From Selenomonas sputigena ATCC 35185 (GTDB lineage Bacteria > Bacillota > Negativicutes > Selenomonadales > Selenomonadaceae): a stretch of DNA of 64,000 bases. Positions 52,637 to 61,675 of this stretch are shown here, one piece after another. The stretch lies in contig NC_015437.1 of NCBI RefSeq assembly GCF_000208405.1, positions 124,001 through 188,000 of the forward strand, written 5' to 3'. The translations under genes and the position numbers were made by a program. The notes under the pieces are model-generated. The model was given only the letters and a program-made list of their open reading frames with translations, ran no database searches and had not been told where the DNA came from. The first letter of the stretch is position 1. Each line of letters starts with the position of its first letter.

Positions 52637-54181
52637 TTATGCTGCAACGTCTACGGGGAAGAGATGTTGCCCGCCGCATCCTCGTTGGATCTTTTGATGC
52701 AGTTTCCCGAAGTTATGTGCCATCGCCAGAAGCATCGTTTCCACAAGCACATTGGCATTGCCCCGGCTGAGGAAGCGGCGAAAGCCCATGTCCGCCTTGA
52801 TGTTGGCAAAAGCGTCTTCCGCTTGGATGCTTCGATTGACTCTCAGCCATATTCCTTCATCCGATGTCAGTCGCGCCTTCGAGGCCGCTCGTTCCTCAGG
52901 GAATGTTTTCGCCACTTCCAAGCTCTTCGGCCGCTCTTCTAACGGCAGTTTTGATTTGCTCCGTATGCACTCAGCTTTCCTTTCACAGCCGTTGCAATCT
53001 TCTGCCGTGTAGCAGGTCTTGACACTCGTATAGCCGGTCTTGTTTCTCACCGTCTTCGTGCCCGTAACCTTGAGTTTCCTGCCGTTGGCACAGAGATAGG
53101 CGTCTTCGTCGCCGAGATAGGTCATGTTCTCGAAACGCCCGATGTCATTCTTCCAAGCGCGGGTCTTTGCTCGCTCGTAGTTGTTCGGCTTGATGTAGGC
53201 CGCCTGCCCGTTAGCCTTGAGATAGACGTAGTTTTCTTCGCTTTCATATCCAGCGTCGGCAATGACCTTGGCATAGCGTTCCTTCACATGTGCATGGAAA
53301 TCCTCTAGGAACGGGATGAGCGTTGCGGTGTCCGTCGGTTGCGACCCCACCGTTGCCCATGTGATGAATTCTGCATCGACGCCGCATTGGATGTTGTAGG
53401 CTGGTTTCAGTTGTCCGTTCTTCATCGCATCTTCCTTCATTCGCATGAAGGTCGCATCGTGATCCGTCTTGGCAAAGCTGTTGCGCGTGCCCATGATGCG
53501 GAGCTTTTTCTGGTAGTCTTTCCAGCGAGCGATGAACTCGTCCAGTTTCTCCAACGCCTTTTGCAGCACGCTTTTTCGCCGTCCGCTCCCATGCACGAAG
53601 ACGAGGCCTTGCTTTTTCTGCAGACGTTTCAGCTGCTTTCGCATTTTCTTGAGGTGGCGCAAGCGGAGATCCTTTCCATGTCGGACGGATATGGAAAGCT
53701 GCTGTTCTGCTTGCTCGATGAAGACGAGCAGTTTTTCCAGCAGTTTCGCTTGATTTTTCAGGACGGTCTTCTTCCAGACGAACTTGTATTTGTTGGCGAT
53801 AGACTCGATCTTGGTTCCGTCGATGAAGATGTGCTCAAGCGATATGACGCCGAGCGTTTGCAGGAGGATGTCCATTTGCGCGAACAGTTCCTTGATGCAA
53901 GATGCCAGGTGTTTTGAGCGAAAGCGCGAGATGGTTGCGTGATCGGGCGCGGGTTTTCCCTCCAAAAGATAGAGGAAGTTCACGTCGCGCCGACAAGCCG
54001 TCTCGATTCTTCGGGAGCTGAAGAGATGGTTCATGCCGGAATAGATGAGAATGGCGAGCAGTTGCCTGGGGGACGCCAGCTTTTTGTCGATACGTCCATA
54101 GGTGCGATAGAGCGCGGTCAGATTCATCCCTCCGATACATTGGCGCAGCAGGCGAACTGGGTCATTCTTGGGAATCTGCAT
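52637..54181 (-). CDS. IS1182-family transposase (intact)
   Basis: 514 aa. N-terminal DUF772-like part (GRIDKKLASPRQLLAILIYSGM, DHATISRFR), HIFIDGTKIESIANKYKFVW, then a DDE core with KVIADAGYESEENY and an EDAFANIKADMGFRRFLSRG end; a zinc-finger-like CNGCERKAEC block lies at ~425. No frameshift, so it is potentially active. I could not place terminal inverted repeats with confidence. Confidence 0.9.
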   Translation of the reverse strand: MQIPKNDPVRLLRQCIGGMNLTALYRTYGRIDKKLASPRQLLAILIYSGMNHLFSSRRIETACRRDVNFLYLLEGKPAPDHATISRFRSKHLASCIKELFAQMDILLQTLGVISLEHIFIDGTKIESIANKYKFVWKKTVLKNQAKLLEKLLVFIEQAEQQLSISVRHGKDLRLRHLKKMRKQLKRLQKKQGLVFVHGSGRRKSVLQKALEKLDEFIARWKDYQKKLRIMGTRNSFAKTDHDATFMRMKEDAMKNGQLKPAYNIQCGVDAEFITWATVGSQPTDTATLIPFLEDFHAHVKERYAKVIADAGYESEENYVYLKANGQAAYIKPNNYERAKTRAWKNDIGRFENMTYLGDEDAYLCANGRKLKVTGTKTVRNKTGYTSVKTCYTAEDCNGCERKAECIRSKSKLPLEERPKSLEVAKTFPEERAASKARLTSDEGIWLRVNRSIQAEDAFANIKADMGFRRFLSRGNANVLVETMLLAMAHNFGKLHQKIQRGCGGQHLFPVDVAA

Positions 54182-54284
54182 TTCAAAATTCAGGGGCAGG
54201 CAGGGTTGATAAGTTTCGCCTCATGCGGTATAATCTGGTTGTAAAATTAGTTTTTTTGCATAAATCTATTTTACACCTGCCTCC

Positions 54285-54320
54285 GCCCTTTTGCTAGGGT
54301 GGAGGCTTTTTTTGTGCATG
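54285..54320 (+). terminator. Hairpin between the two insertion sequences
   Basis: GCCTCCGCCCT pairs with AGGGTGGAGGC followed by seven T. Confidence 0.75.
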
Positions 54321-54329
54321 AAAATCGGC

Positions 54330-54802
54330 TCTATAATAAATGTTGTGGTTCTCCCCCTAGCCGTGTGGGGAGAATTGCAACATTTATTTTTATGCATAAC
54401 AAAAGACACGGCAAGCATCTGCTATAATATTAACCGCTAAACCAATATCAAGGAGGACTTGCCATGTCTTACGAAAAGAATACCACAAACTGTTTCGATC
54501 TGCCAAGTGAATATCTAAAAAAAGTAGAAGCTAATATTTGGGAATTGAAACTTCCTCGAACCAATCACCAATGCCCGCGTTGCCATAACTCTACGGATAA
54601 GGTGCACGACTATCGCGTCCAAACCATCAAAGCGACTAGTCTCGTCGCACACACCGTTCGGTATCACAAACGTCGCTATGTCTGCACCTCCTGCGGCAAG
54701 GTATTCCCCGAACAGGCGCCCTTCCTTTCCCGCTATCAGCGCATGACGAAGACACTCATCTGCCAGCTCATCGTGGAGCATGGTATGCTTTCCACTTCTT
54801 AA
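54330..54802 (+). mobile_element. Left end of an ISL3-type insertion sequence, truncated
   Basis: Begins at about 54330 with GGCTCTATAATAAATGTTGT, an ISL3-like terminal repeat that recurs inverted as ACAACATTTATT-like sequence near 54378. It carries a transposase start and is cut off by a family 1 repeat at 54803. Confidence 0.65.
54464..54802 (+). pseudogene. ISL3-family transposase, N-terminal fragment
   Basis: The first ~110 residues of a transposase that normally exceeds 400: zinc-ribbon CPRCHN...CTSCGKVFPE, then SRYQRMTKTL. The frame ends at a stop created where family 1 repeat sequence begins, so the DDE catalytic domain is lost. AAGGAGGAC precedes the ATG. Confidence 0.85.
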
Positions 54803-54860
54803 TGAAAGGTACCCAATCAGTCTGGCCCTTCGGGCTTGACTTCTTGGACTTTCATAGTAA
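54803..54860 (+). repeat. Dispersed repeat, family 1, half copy g
   Basis: CCAATCAGTCTGGCCC then TTCGGGCTTGACTTCTTGG then TTTCATAGTAA, running directly into a CRISPR repeat, as at 51262. Confidence 0.7.
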
Positions 54861-54861
54861 C

Positions 54862-54892
54862 AAACCGCAAGTGGTATGAGGTCACATGTGAC
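54862..54892 (-). CRISPR. Mini-CRISPR 2 (single repeat, no spacer)
   Basis: One handle-less repeat (GTCACATGTGACCTCATACC on the minus strand, one substitution) directly after a full leader. Confidence 0.75.
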
Positions 54893-55140
54893 TCTGTGTC
54901 TGGGAGGCCGCAGAAACAGAAGGCTCAAAAGGTGGTTTTGGAAAACCTCCTCGAATCCGAACATGTGCTCGCACTTTTTCGGCTGTCATTACATACCCCT
55001 CGAGTATGTAATGACACCGCCAAGCCTTATATAGCAAGGCTTGCAGCGATTCGCGGAAAATCGGAAAACCTGCCCCGTTTTTTCGCCTCTGGGAGGTTTT
55101 CCACTTCCCCTAATGTACCATGATTTAGGCTCTTTGTCAA
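54893..55140 (-). promoter_or_regulatory. Leader and promoter of mini-CRISPR 2
   Basis: On the minus strand TTGACA (55140-55135), 17 bases, TACATT (55117-55112), then ~219 bases homologous to leaders 1 and 3 with the same two palindromes. Confidence 0.75.
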
Positions 55141-55161
55141 ATCGGAATCTCGTGCAAAAAA

Positions 55162-56103
55162 TCACTCTGAGCATTCGTCCTGCAGGATCTCGATGACTGC
55201 CTGGCGCATCTTCTCAGGTGCGAGGACGCGAGCGGCGGAGCCGAGCGAGAGAATCTGTCCGATCATCTCCTGCTCGTCGAAGTCGTAGTAGAAAACCGTG
55301 AGCGTGTAGACGCCGCTCTCCTCGTCGAACGCCGCTTCCTTGTCGTAGGGCGCGAAGAGGCAGAATGCACGCTCGACGGCGTTGTTCTTCGGCGCGAGGC
55401 GCAAGGTCACGGAGCGCCGCCTCGCCGCGAGGAAGGCGCGGAATTTCTCTTCTGTATCGCGCGGCACAGGCTCTTCCAACACGCGAATCTCCTCGATGCG
55501 CGAAAAGTTCATCTTGACGGCTCGTCCCTCGTCCACGAGCCAGACGATGGCGCGGCAGCGGTTCTCCTCGGCGTCGTATTCGAGGCGGCACGGCGCGGCC
55601 TTGCTCTCATGGCGTGCGCCCCGCGCATCGACGTTGCGGCAGAAGACCATGCGCCCCTCTGCAAGCGCACGCCAGAACTCGCCGAGAGGCTCTTCCACGA
55701 GGCGCACGTCATCGCCCCTGCCGCGCAGGACGCGCCAGACCTCCTGCGGATAGGCGCGAACCTCAGCAAGGCGCGAGAGCAGTTTCCCGCGCAGTTCGTC
55801 CGCCACGAGAAAGGCGGCACTTTCGTCTTCGAGCATGGTCTTGAGCCAGCGAAGTTCAGCTCTTGTCGGCGGCAGACGCACAGGCTTTTCCAGAAAAAGC
55901 TCCGCTTCGCCGTTCGGCGAGAAGGAGAACATCGTCTCGATGATTTCCTCATGGCGCGAAGTATCCACGGGATCGAGCGGCTGCAGACGGCGCAAGATAT
56001 CTTTGCGTGTCAGCTTCGCCCCCGCGTGAATCTCCTTGATGACTTCGACGAGCGAATGAAAGAGCGCCGAATGAAGCTCATGAAAGAGTGAGGTGTTCGC
56101 CAT
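55162..56103 (-). CDS. WYL-domain protein, second of a tandem pair
   Basis: 313 aa from the ATG at 56103, overlapping the upstream gene by 26 bases. Helical N-terminal part (SLVEVIKEIHAGAKLTRKDILRRLQ) and a WYL-like sheet region (APCRLEYDAEENRCRAIVWLVDEGRAVKMNFSRIEEIRVLE split across it), then a C-terminal extension. WYL domains bind nucleic acid or nucleotide-type ligands and often regulate CRISPR and defence genes. Last gene of the CARF operon. Confidence 0.75.
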   Translation of the reverse strand: MANTSLFHELHSALFHSLVEVIKEIHAGAKLTRKDILRRLQPLDPVDTSRHEEIIETMFSFSPNGEAELFLEKPVRLPPTRAELRWLKTMLEDESAAFLVADELRGKLLSRLAEVRAYPQEVWRVLRGRGDDVRLVEEPLGEFWRALAEGRMVFCRNVDARGARHESKAAPCRLEYDAEENRCRAIVWLVDEGRAVKMNFSRIEEIRVLEEPVPRDTEEKFRAFLAARRRSVTLRLAPKNNAVERAFCLFAPYDKEAAFDEESGVYTLTVFYYDFDEQEMIGQILSLGSAARVLAPEKMRQAVIEILQDECSE

Positions 56104-57364
56104 AATTTTCCAGTGCCTCCTCCAAATCCTCTTTGAGTCTCTCCGCAAGATGCGGCGACTGCGGCAGCGAGACGTGCGCGAGCGGCCAGAAGGTGCGCAG
56201 CCACGGCAAGAGGCTTCGTGCATCCGCGATCTTGAGCCGTACGCCGATCCGCCCGTCCGCCTCTTCGAGCACCGCTTCGGAAAATCGCGCGAGGATGCGT
56301 CCCTTCACCGCTGCGCCTGCCGTCTCTCCCTTCGGGAAGAAGTCGATGCAAAGTTCAGGCTCCTTCACGGCGATCTTCGGCAGAGCGCCCGTCCACACCC
56401 TGCCCGTGCGCACCTTCTGCATGAGGTCGAGCCGAAACATCTGACTGCCCTGCGCGCGCCTGCCGCCTTTCGCGGGCAGACGCGCCGCCAGCACATAGCG
56501 GCGTCCCGCATACATATCGCTGACGAGGCGAAGCGGCACGACGCGCAGCTTGCGCCTTTCCCTGCCGTAAACGAACGTCATCTCGCGCCGCTCCTCCAAG
56601 CATGTCAGACATTGAAAGACAACCTCGTCGTCGAGAAGGTGCGCCGTCGCCCTATGCTTGAACTGAGCGAGCGGTTTTGTCTCTTTTTCCTGGCCGTCGT
56701 GCTGCAAAGCGTCCTCAAGGAAGCAGCCAGGCAAGGAAAACTGCGTCATGGCGCGATAGAACGAAGCGGCGCGGCAGAGTGACGCCACATCTTCGGACGA
56801 GAGCCGCTCCAGAGGGTCGTCCGCCAGGCGATAGAGGAAGCGTCCGTTTTCCTCCGCCTTGCAGACGACGCCCTGCTCTTCGAGATCCTGCAGATAGCGC
56901 TGCACCGTCCTGCGGCTGAGATCCTCCAAGCCTTCCGGAATCGCCTTTCCCGACATCATCTCATACTCGAAGATCGTCGTCACATCGAGCGCCTCTTTCG
57001 CCGCGCCGAGAATCTGCAGCAAGCCGATGAGGCAGAAGGCGGTCGTATTCTTCAACGCCTTGATGCGGTAGGTGTAGGCGAGAAAATCATCGGTGATGCG
57101 GTAGGAATCGCCTTCGAAGCGGTAGACCTCGCGCCGCCCTTGGCGCGAGGATTTGAGGCTTCCCTCGGGCAGGAAGAAGCGCAGACGCGCCATGTTCTCC
57201 TCATAGGCGCGCGCACTCTGCCCCAGACGCTCGACGAGGAACGACTTGTGATAGCAGCCGTAGGAGATGTAGCGAAGGAGCGGCCGCACGGTGTCGTAGT
57301 CGCCGATGAAGCGGTTGGCGGCGGTGCTTTCCCGGCGGTTTTTTGTCTTGCTCTCTGTACGCAT
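56078..57364 (-). CDS. WYL-domain transcriptional regulator
   Basis: 428 aa. N-terminal DNA-binding-like part with two HTH-type stretches (about residues 25-110 and 145-190, including SRRTVQRYLQDLEEQGVV), then a WYL domain (~255-340: VVPLRLVSDMYAGRRYVLAAR, MFRLDLMQKVRTG) and a WCX-like C terminus. It sits directly after a CARF-HEPN gene in the same operon, so it probably senses a nucleotide signal or controls the island. Confidence 0.85.
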   Translation of the reverse strand: MRTESKTKNRRESTAANRFIGDYDTVRPLLRYISYGCYHKSFLVERLGQSARAYEENMARLRFFLPEGSLKSSRQGRREVYRFEGDSYRITDDFLAYTYRIKALKNTTAFCLIGLLQILGAAKEALDVTTIFEYEMMSGKAIPEGLEDLSRRTVQRYLQDLEEQGVVCKAEENGRFLYRLADDPLERLSSEDVASLCRAASFYRAMTQFSLPGCFLEDALQHDGQEKETKPLAQFKHRATAHLLDDEVVFQCLTCLEERREMTFVYGRERRKLRVVPLRLVSDMYAGRRYVLAARLPAKGGRRAQGSQMFRLDLMQKVRTGRVWTGALPKIAVKEPELCIDFFPKGETAGAAVKGRILARFSEAVLEEADGRIGVRLKIADARSLLPWLRTFWPLAHVSLPQSPHLAERLKEDLEEALENYGEHLTLS

Positions 57365-57376
57365 GGCCGCCCTCCA

Positions 57377-59257
57377 TCAAAATCTTTCGAGCAGCGGCAG
57401 CGCCTCCTCGAAAAGCGACCTCAGCTCCTTCGCCCCGCCGGGCGCACTGTCCTCGCGTGCATGGTTGCTCTGGTTGCGCTCCTCCTTGAGCCTGTAGTAA
57501 ATATCGAGCAGGGCATAGAAATCCTCGTGCGGGATGCGGCAGGAAATGCCGCCTTGTTCGAGACAATAGCGAAAGGAAAACAGCTCCTTCGTGCCTGGAA
57601 CGAGAGAAACATTGGAAAAGATTTTATCCGCTGTGCTCGCCTTCATGTTGCCGCGGACGAATTTTTCGAGCGCCTTGAGCTTTGTCTTGCCATATCGCTG
57701 TGCGCAGAATTTCTCGTGCCACTCCTTCTTCAAGGCTTCTCGCGCAGTTTCATCCGCTTCCTCCGGCATGTCGAGCTGCTTCTCGCACAAGGCGTCTGCC
57801 AAGGAGTCCCACAAGGAATCTGCAGGAGCTTTTCCCTGAAAATCCTGCGGATTCCTGCCCCATGCAAGAAGTTTCTCATAAATCTGGCGCACATCTTCCT
57901 CGTTTTCCAAAACAAGGCTTTCATGTGCCCTCTCCGGCCAAGACTTCACGGCAGGATCTTTGGCGACACTCCTGTGCAGCTGCGCCGCCCAGCCTTCCTC
58001 CCCTGAAAATGCCGCCTCCTTGCCGTCCAGTGCGTCCGCCATGATGGTCTGCATGATCCGCCGATATGCCTTCTTCGCATTCTCCAGAAAAGCGTCTACC
58101 TGCCCCACGCCTTTGCTGTCCTTGTAATCGGCGAAAAGGTAGAACACCCAACTGCGCTTATCGGTCTCCCGCATACTGGCTTGTACCTTCGCAGCAAAAT
58201 CCTCCGTGAACTGCAGGATCTTGCGCTCCGTGAGGATCGCGGGCACGCGCTCGGTGAAGAGCGTCAGCGCCTGCTGCAGGTAGCCGTGATTTACGCACCA
58301 GCGCAGGAGTTTCACATCGTCGATCTTCTCGCCGAGAATTTCCCTGTACTCTTCCTCGACGCGGAAGCGAAGCTGTGCGATCATGCCCTCGTTGATGTCC
58401 GCGCCGTCTGCTTCACTGCCTTCGCGGAACTCCTTCAGCGCCTTGAAAAGCTCCTCGACGGCATGAGCGAACGCGCCGTAGTGGCAGACCTTGATCTCCT
58501 CCGCGAAGCCATGCATAGCGAGAAGCAGTCGGTGCAGACGCTCGGAAATATGCGGCGGCCTTGCGAGAATCTTCTTGTCGTAGCCGAAGTAGCGCAGGAT
58601 GGCGGAAACGCTGCCGAACTGCGCGAACTCGTCCGCGCCCGCGATAAGGTCGAAGATACCGTAGACGTCGTTCACCTCTTCCACGATTTTCAAGCCCATA
58701 TTTGAGTACAGAACCTTGCCGATCTCAATGCCGTTGTACTGCAAAAGGCGCATGACGGCGAACATCAGCATGACGGCATGGCGCGGGCCTCCCGTGAGGT
58801 CAGCATGGAGCACTACCGTATCGCCCTGTGCCCTTTTCGCCTGCGCATAGTCCATGATGCGCTCTGCCATTTCCAATACGAAGCGCCTCGTTGCAGAAAT
58901 CGGCATTTTCGCATCATAGGGAACAACTTCGATAAATCCCGATTCCTCAATGCAAGGCAGAACATCCGTCAGACGCTTCTTGAAATAGCCGAAATGCGTG
59001 ACGCCTGCATCGACATCCGGCGAAGGCTGTTCAATCTCGATGGGTTCTTGAACCTTTTCCGTTGCAAAGAGGAACATCTTGTCCAGCGAGATGTTCCTGT
59101 CACCATCCTTTGAAAGCAGGAGATGACGCACCGCCGATTCGTTCGTCACGCCGCAATCGCCAATAGCGCCCGCATATTCCACCATCGACACCCGTTTAGG
59201 GTTTTTTCGATCCGTCTTTACGTCGCTCAACATAAGAAGCATGATATGATGCCGCAT
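57377..59257 (-). CDS. CARF-HEPN CRISPR-associated protein (Csm6/Csx1-like, TM1812-type)
   Basis: 626 aa from the ATG at 59257 behind GGAGGAGG. CARF region: LHADLTGG (D153, T155) followed by RHAVMLMFAVMRLLQY and VLYSN, typical of cyclic-oligoadenylate binding. GIFDLIAGADEFAQFGSV is a block shared with the paralogue at 59683. The C-terminal HEPN RNase motif is RNQSNH (R594-x4-H599). Predicted to be a non-specific RNase activated by the second messenger of type III CRISPR. Second effector of a five-gene minus-strand operon. Confidence 0.85.
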   Translation of the reverse strand: MRHHIMLLMLSDVKTDRKNPKRVSMVEYAGAIGDCGVTNESAVRHLLLSKDGDRNISLDKMFLFATEKVQEPIEIEQPSPDVDAGVTHFGYFKKRLTDVLPCIEESGFIEVVPYDAKMPISATRRFVLEMAERIMDYAQAKRAQGDTVVLHADLTGGPRHAVMLMFAVMRLLQYNGIEIGKVLYSNMGLKIVEEVNDVYGIFDLIAGADEFAQFGSVSAILRYFGYDKKILARPPHISERLHRLLLAMHGFAEEIKVCHYGAFAHAVEELFKALKEFREGSEADGADINEGMIAQLRFRVEEEYREILGEKIDDVKLLRWCVNHGYLQQALTLFTERVPAILTERKILQFTEDFAAKVQASMRETDKRSWVFYLFADYKDSKGVGQVDAFLENAKKAYRRIMQTIMADALDGKEAAFSGEEGWAAQLHRSVAKDPAVKSWPERAHESLVLENEEDVRQIYEKLLAWGRNPQDFQGKAPADSLWDSLADALCEKQLDMPEEADETAREALKKEWHEKFCAQRYGKTKLKALEKFVRGNMKASTADKIFSNVSLVPGTKELFSFRYCLEQGGISCRIPHEDFYALLDIYYRLKEERNQSNHAREDSAPGGAKELRSLFEEALPLLERF

Positions 59258-59309
59258 ATTTCTTCCTCCTCCATGCTGTTTTCCTACGGACAAAGACCCG
59301 CCAAGATGC

Positions 59310-59672
59310 CTACCGATACTCGCGAAACCGCGTGAAGACGAAGCGGCTGATTTTTCGCACCGATCCGTCCTCTGCCTGCTCCTCGACCGCCTCTCTCCGG
59401 CTTGCTGCCGCGAGGACGGTCACGCCCGCCGCACGCAGGAGGTTCACGAGATGGTAGATGTAAGTGAATTCGCCTTGACACAATACGGCGCGAGGCTTCT
59501 TCGCCAAGATCTTCGCGGCGTTCTCCTCAGCGAGCTTCGCGACGCGCTCCTCGTCCCAATCCGCTCCGATGTCTGGAAACGGCAGATCCACGATCTCGCC
59601 CCAGACGTGCGCCGCCTCTTTCTGCGCCGCCGGCCACTTCGCCGAAGCATGATTCGTATGGTTGATGAACAT
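59310..59672 (-). CDS. Small Rossmann-like CRISPR-accessory protein; candidate ring nuclease
   Basis: 120 aa from the ATG at 59672 behind GGGGAGC. Starts MFINHTNHASAKW and has a central strand-helix block AVLCQGEFTYIYHLVNLLRA followed by GVTVLAAASRR, then FVFTRFREY. It is a compact alpha/beta protein lying between two CARF-HEPN genes. This placement and size recall the small Csx15/16/20-type proteins that degrade cyclic oligoadenylate, but I cannot assign it to one of those families. Confidence 0.7.
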   Translation of the reverse strand: MFINHTNHASAKWPAAQKEAAHVWGEIVDLPFPDIGADWDEERVAKLAEENAAKILAKKPRAVLCQGEFTYIYHLVNLLRAAGVTVLAAASRREAVEEQAEDGSVRKISRFVFTRFREYR

Positions 59673-59682
59673 GCTGCTCCCC

Positions 59683-61542
59683 CTATGCTTTTCTAAGTTT
59701 TTCGATGTAGGCGGCGATCTCTTCTTCCAGTCGGTCATTTTCCAACGCGCCTTGATTTCTGCGAGATGTAGGCGCGTTTTCAGCCGCGTGGTTCGTATCG
59801 TTGCGGCCTTGACGGATGAAATAGAAGCCGCGCAAAAACTCGACGGCTTCCTCCGTCGTCTTCTGCGTATACATCAAAAGTTTCCCGTGGCCTGACAGCA
59901 TCCTGCGATAGCAAGCTTCCCGGCGCAGCCATTTCTCTTCGGGAGATTCCTGCTTCTTCGCGGTGCGTCTCTTTTTAGACGGCGGCTCTTTTCCGGCGCA
60001 CGCCTCTTCACACTTCCTGCCGTCTATGCCCAGCGCCGTGAAAATATCCTCATTCGATTTGCCTGCCAAGCGCCGCAAAATCTCTTCATGAAAAAACTTC
60101 TTTTTTGGAGATGGATGTAAAAGGGTGATGGCACGGTCGATGATGGTATTGCGCGTGCGGAATCCCATCTGCCGCAAGTCATAGTTCTGCCATTTGGAGG
60201 CGATTTCATCGTAAGCGGCAAAAAAACTTTGCACGCCTTGTTTCATCTCCGGCGGCAAGTCCTCGACCCTTGTGCGAACTCCGCTGCTCAGTATCGTGCG
60301 AAGGAGGTTCGTCATTTCCTTGAAGGAAGCGTTGCGGAAATCTCCTTCTGGAACAGGTATCGTCGGCGGTTTCACTTCTTTGCTCTCCGTCACCTGGCCA
60401 TACGAATTGATGAACTCCTGCTGCCAGCTCCGCATTCCCGCGCCAGAATCCCCGCGCTCTTGGCATTGCTCAATGACCTCCTCATCCTCCGTATAGCAGA
60501 TCTTCTTCTCCACCAAGATCGCTGGAATCCACTCCGTGCAGAGCGTCATTGCCTGCTGCAGGAATTTCTTCTGCACGCACCATGCGATGATGTCGAGACG
60601 GCGATCCGATTTCTCACCCGACGCATTCTTGATGACAGAGCCGTATTCCCCCTCGATGACGCCGAGGATGTGCGAGAACATCTCCTCCTCGATGGAGACG
60701 GGCTTCGCCTGCCGAAAGGCGCGAATTTTCTCGGCGAGATCGGTCATCTCGTCTTCAATGACGCTCGTGCGGCAGATGCGTATGGCATCGGAAAAGCGAC
60801 GCATGGCGGCAAAAAGTGCGGAAAAATCCTCGCTGTGGCGCGAACTGCGGCTGAAATACTCCTCCAGCGCCTGCACGCTGCCGTACTTCTGGAACTCGTC
60901 CGCACCCGTGACGAGATCGAACATGCGTCGAATATCGTCGGTCAGATGAACGCGGCTCTCTCCGCCTCGAACGAAGTCCGAATATACGACATGCCCCATG
61001 CGGATGCCCATATACTTCGACAACTGCATGACGACGAGCAGCATCAGCGCCGCATAGCGAAAGCCGCCCGTCATATCGGCATGAAGAACGACCTCTGCCT
61101 CAGGCTCTTCTTCGCGCACGCGCTCGGCAAAGGCGCGGACACGCTCCGCGATGCCCGCAATGCTGCGCATCGAGTCCTCGATGCCCATCTTCGAATATTC
61201 GATGTCTTCGAATACCTGTGAAAGCTCCGAATATTTGCACACGCTCTGCGCCTTCAAAAGCTCGACGGCGGACATCGACTCAGAACGGTATTTCTCCATC
61301 AGCGCCAGCCAGTCCGCCGTATCCCGCTGCACTCTCTCGCGAGCCTGATCCGTCTCGATCAGAATGATCTTCGCAAGGCCGCCTTCCTCCTGCAGCAGAG
61401 ACTGCAGCTGGCAAACGGCGGCCTCGTTCGTCTGCATGCATGAAAATATCTCTTTTCCATCGACGCTCCGATATTCGACGTTCGATGGCTTCTGCGTCAA
61501 CTGGCTCACGAAGGCCACCATCACATGAACATTTTTCGTCAT
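59683..61542 (-). CDS. CARF-HEPN CRISPR-associated protein, first of the operon
   Basis: 619 aa from the ATG at 61542, which has GGGGAG at ~10 bases; an ATG nine bases earlier is too close to it. CARF signature LHADMTGGFRYAALMLLVVM (D156, T158) and HVVYSDF; shared block MFDLVTGADEFQKYGSV. The HEPN motif is RNDTNH (R580-x4-H585). Basic Lys/Arg insert (~545) before the HEPN end. Its start overlaps the stop of a vestigial Rpn reading frame (ATGA). Confidence 0.85.
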   Translation of the reverse strand: MTKNVHVMVAFVSQLTQKPSNVEYRSVDGKEIFSCMQTNEAAVCQLQSLLQEEGGLAKIILIETDQARERVQRDTADWLALMEKYRSESMSAVELLKAQSVCKYSELSQVFEDIEYSKMGIEDSMRSIAGIAERVRAFAERVREEEPEAEVVLHADMTGGFRYAALMLLVVMQLSKYMGIRMGHVVYSDFVRGGESRVHLTDDIRRMFDLVTGADEFQKYGSVQALEEYFSRSSRHSEDFSALFAAMRRFSDAIRICRTSVIEDEMTDLAEKIRAFRQAKPVSIEEEMFSHILGVIEGEYGSVIKNASGEKSDRRLDIIAWCVQKKFLQQAMTLCTEWIPAILVEKKICYTEDEEVIEQCQERGDSGAGMRSWQQEFINSYGQVTESKEVKPPTIPVPEGDFRNASFKEMTNLLRTILSSGVRTRVEDLPPEMKQGVQSFFAAYDEIASKWQNYDLRQMGFRTRNTIIDRAITLLHPSPKKKFFHEEILRRLAGKSNEDIFTALGIDGRKCEEACAGKEPPSKKRRTAKKQESPEEKWLRREACYRRMLSGHGKLLMYTQKTTEEAVEFLRGFYFIRQGRNDTNHAAENAPTSRRNQGALENDRLEEEIAAYIEKLRKA

Positions 61543-61655
61543 TGAATCCATCTCCCCAAAAAGCCCGTCCGCAAGTGTATTTCCAGCAGTCTGTCTACAT
61601 TGTTGAAAATGTCACGGAAAAGAGAGTCCCGGTATGCACGCTGCGGTTTCCTCAT
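61539..61655 (-). pseudogene. Rpn-family N-terminal remnant upstream of the CARF operon
   Basis: 38 codons starting MRKPQRAYRDSLFRDIFNNV, nearly identical to the start of the Rpn gene at 63255, then diverging and stopping at a TGA that overlaps the CARF start. AAGGGGG precedes its ATG. It probably acts as a translated leader peptide. Confidence 0.8.
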
Positions 61656-61675
61656 AGAACTGCCCCCTTTGTCAC

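Noticed and set aside
52546-52770. Plus-strand frames opposite the IS1182-type transposase (also 53339-53917)
   Set aside because: They are antisense to an intact, recognisable transposase and have no homology I recognise.
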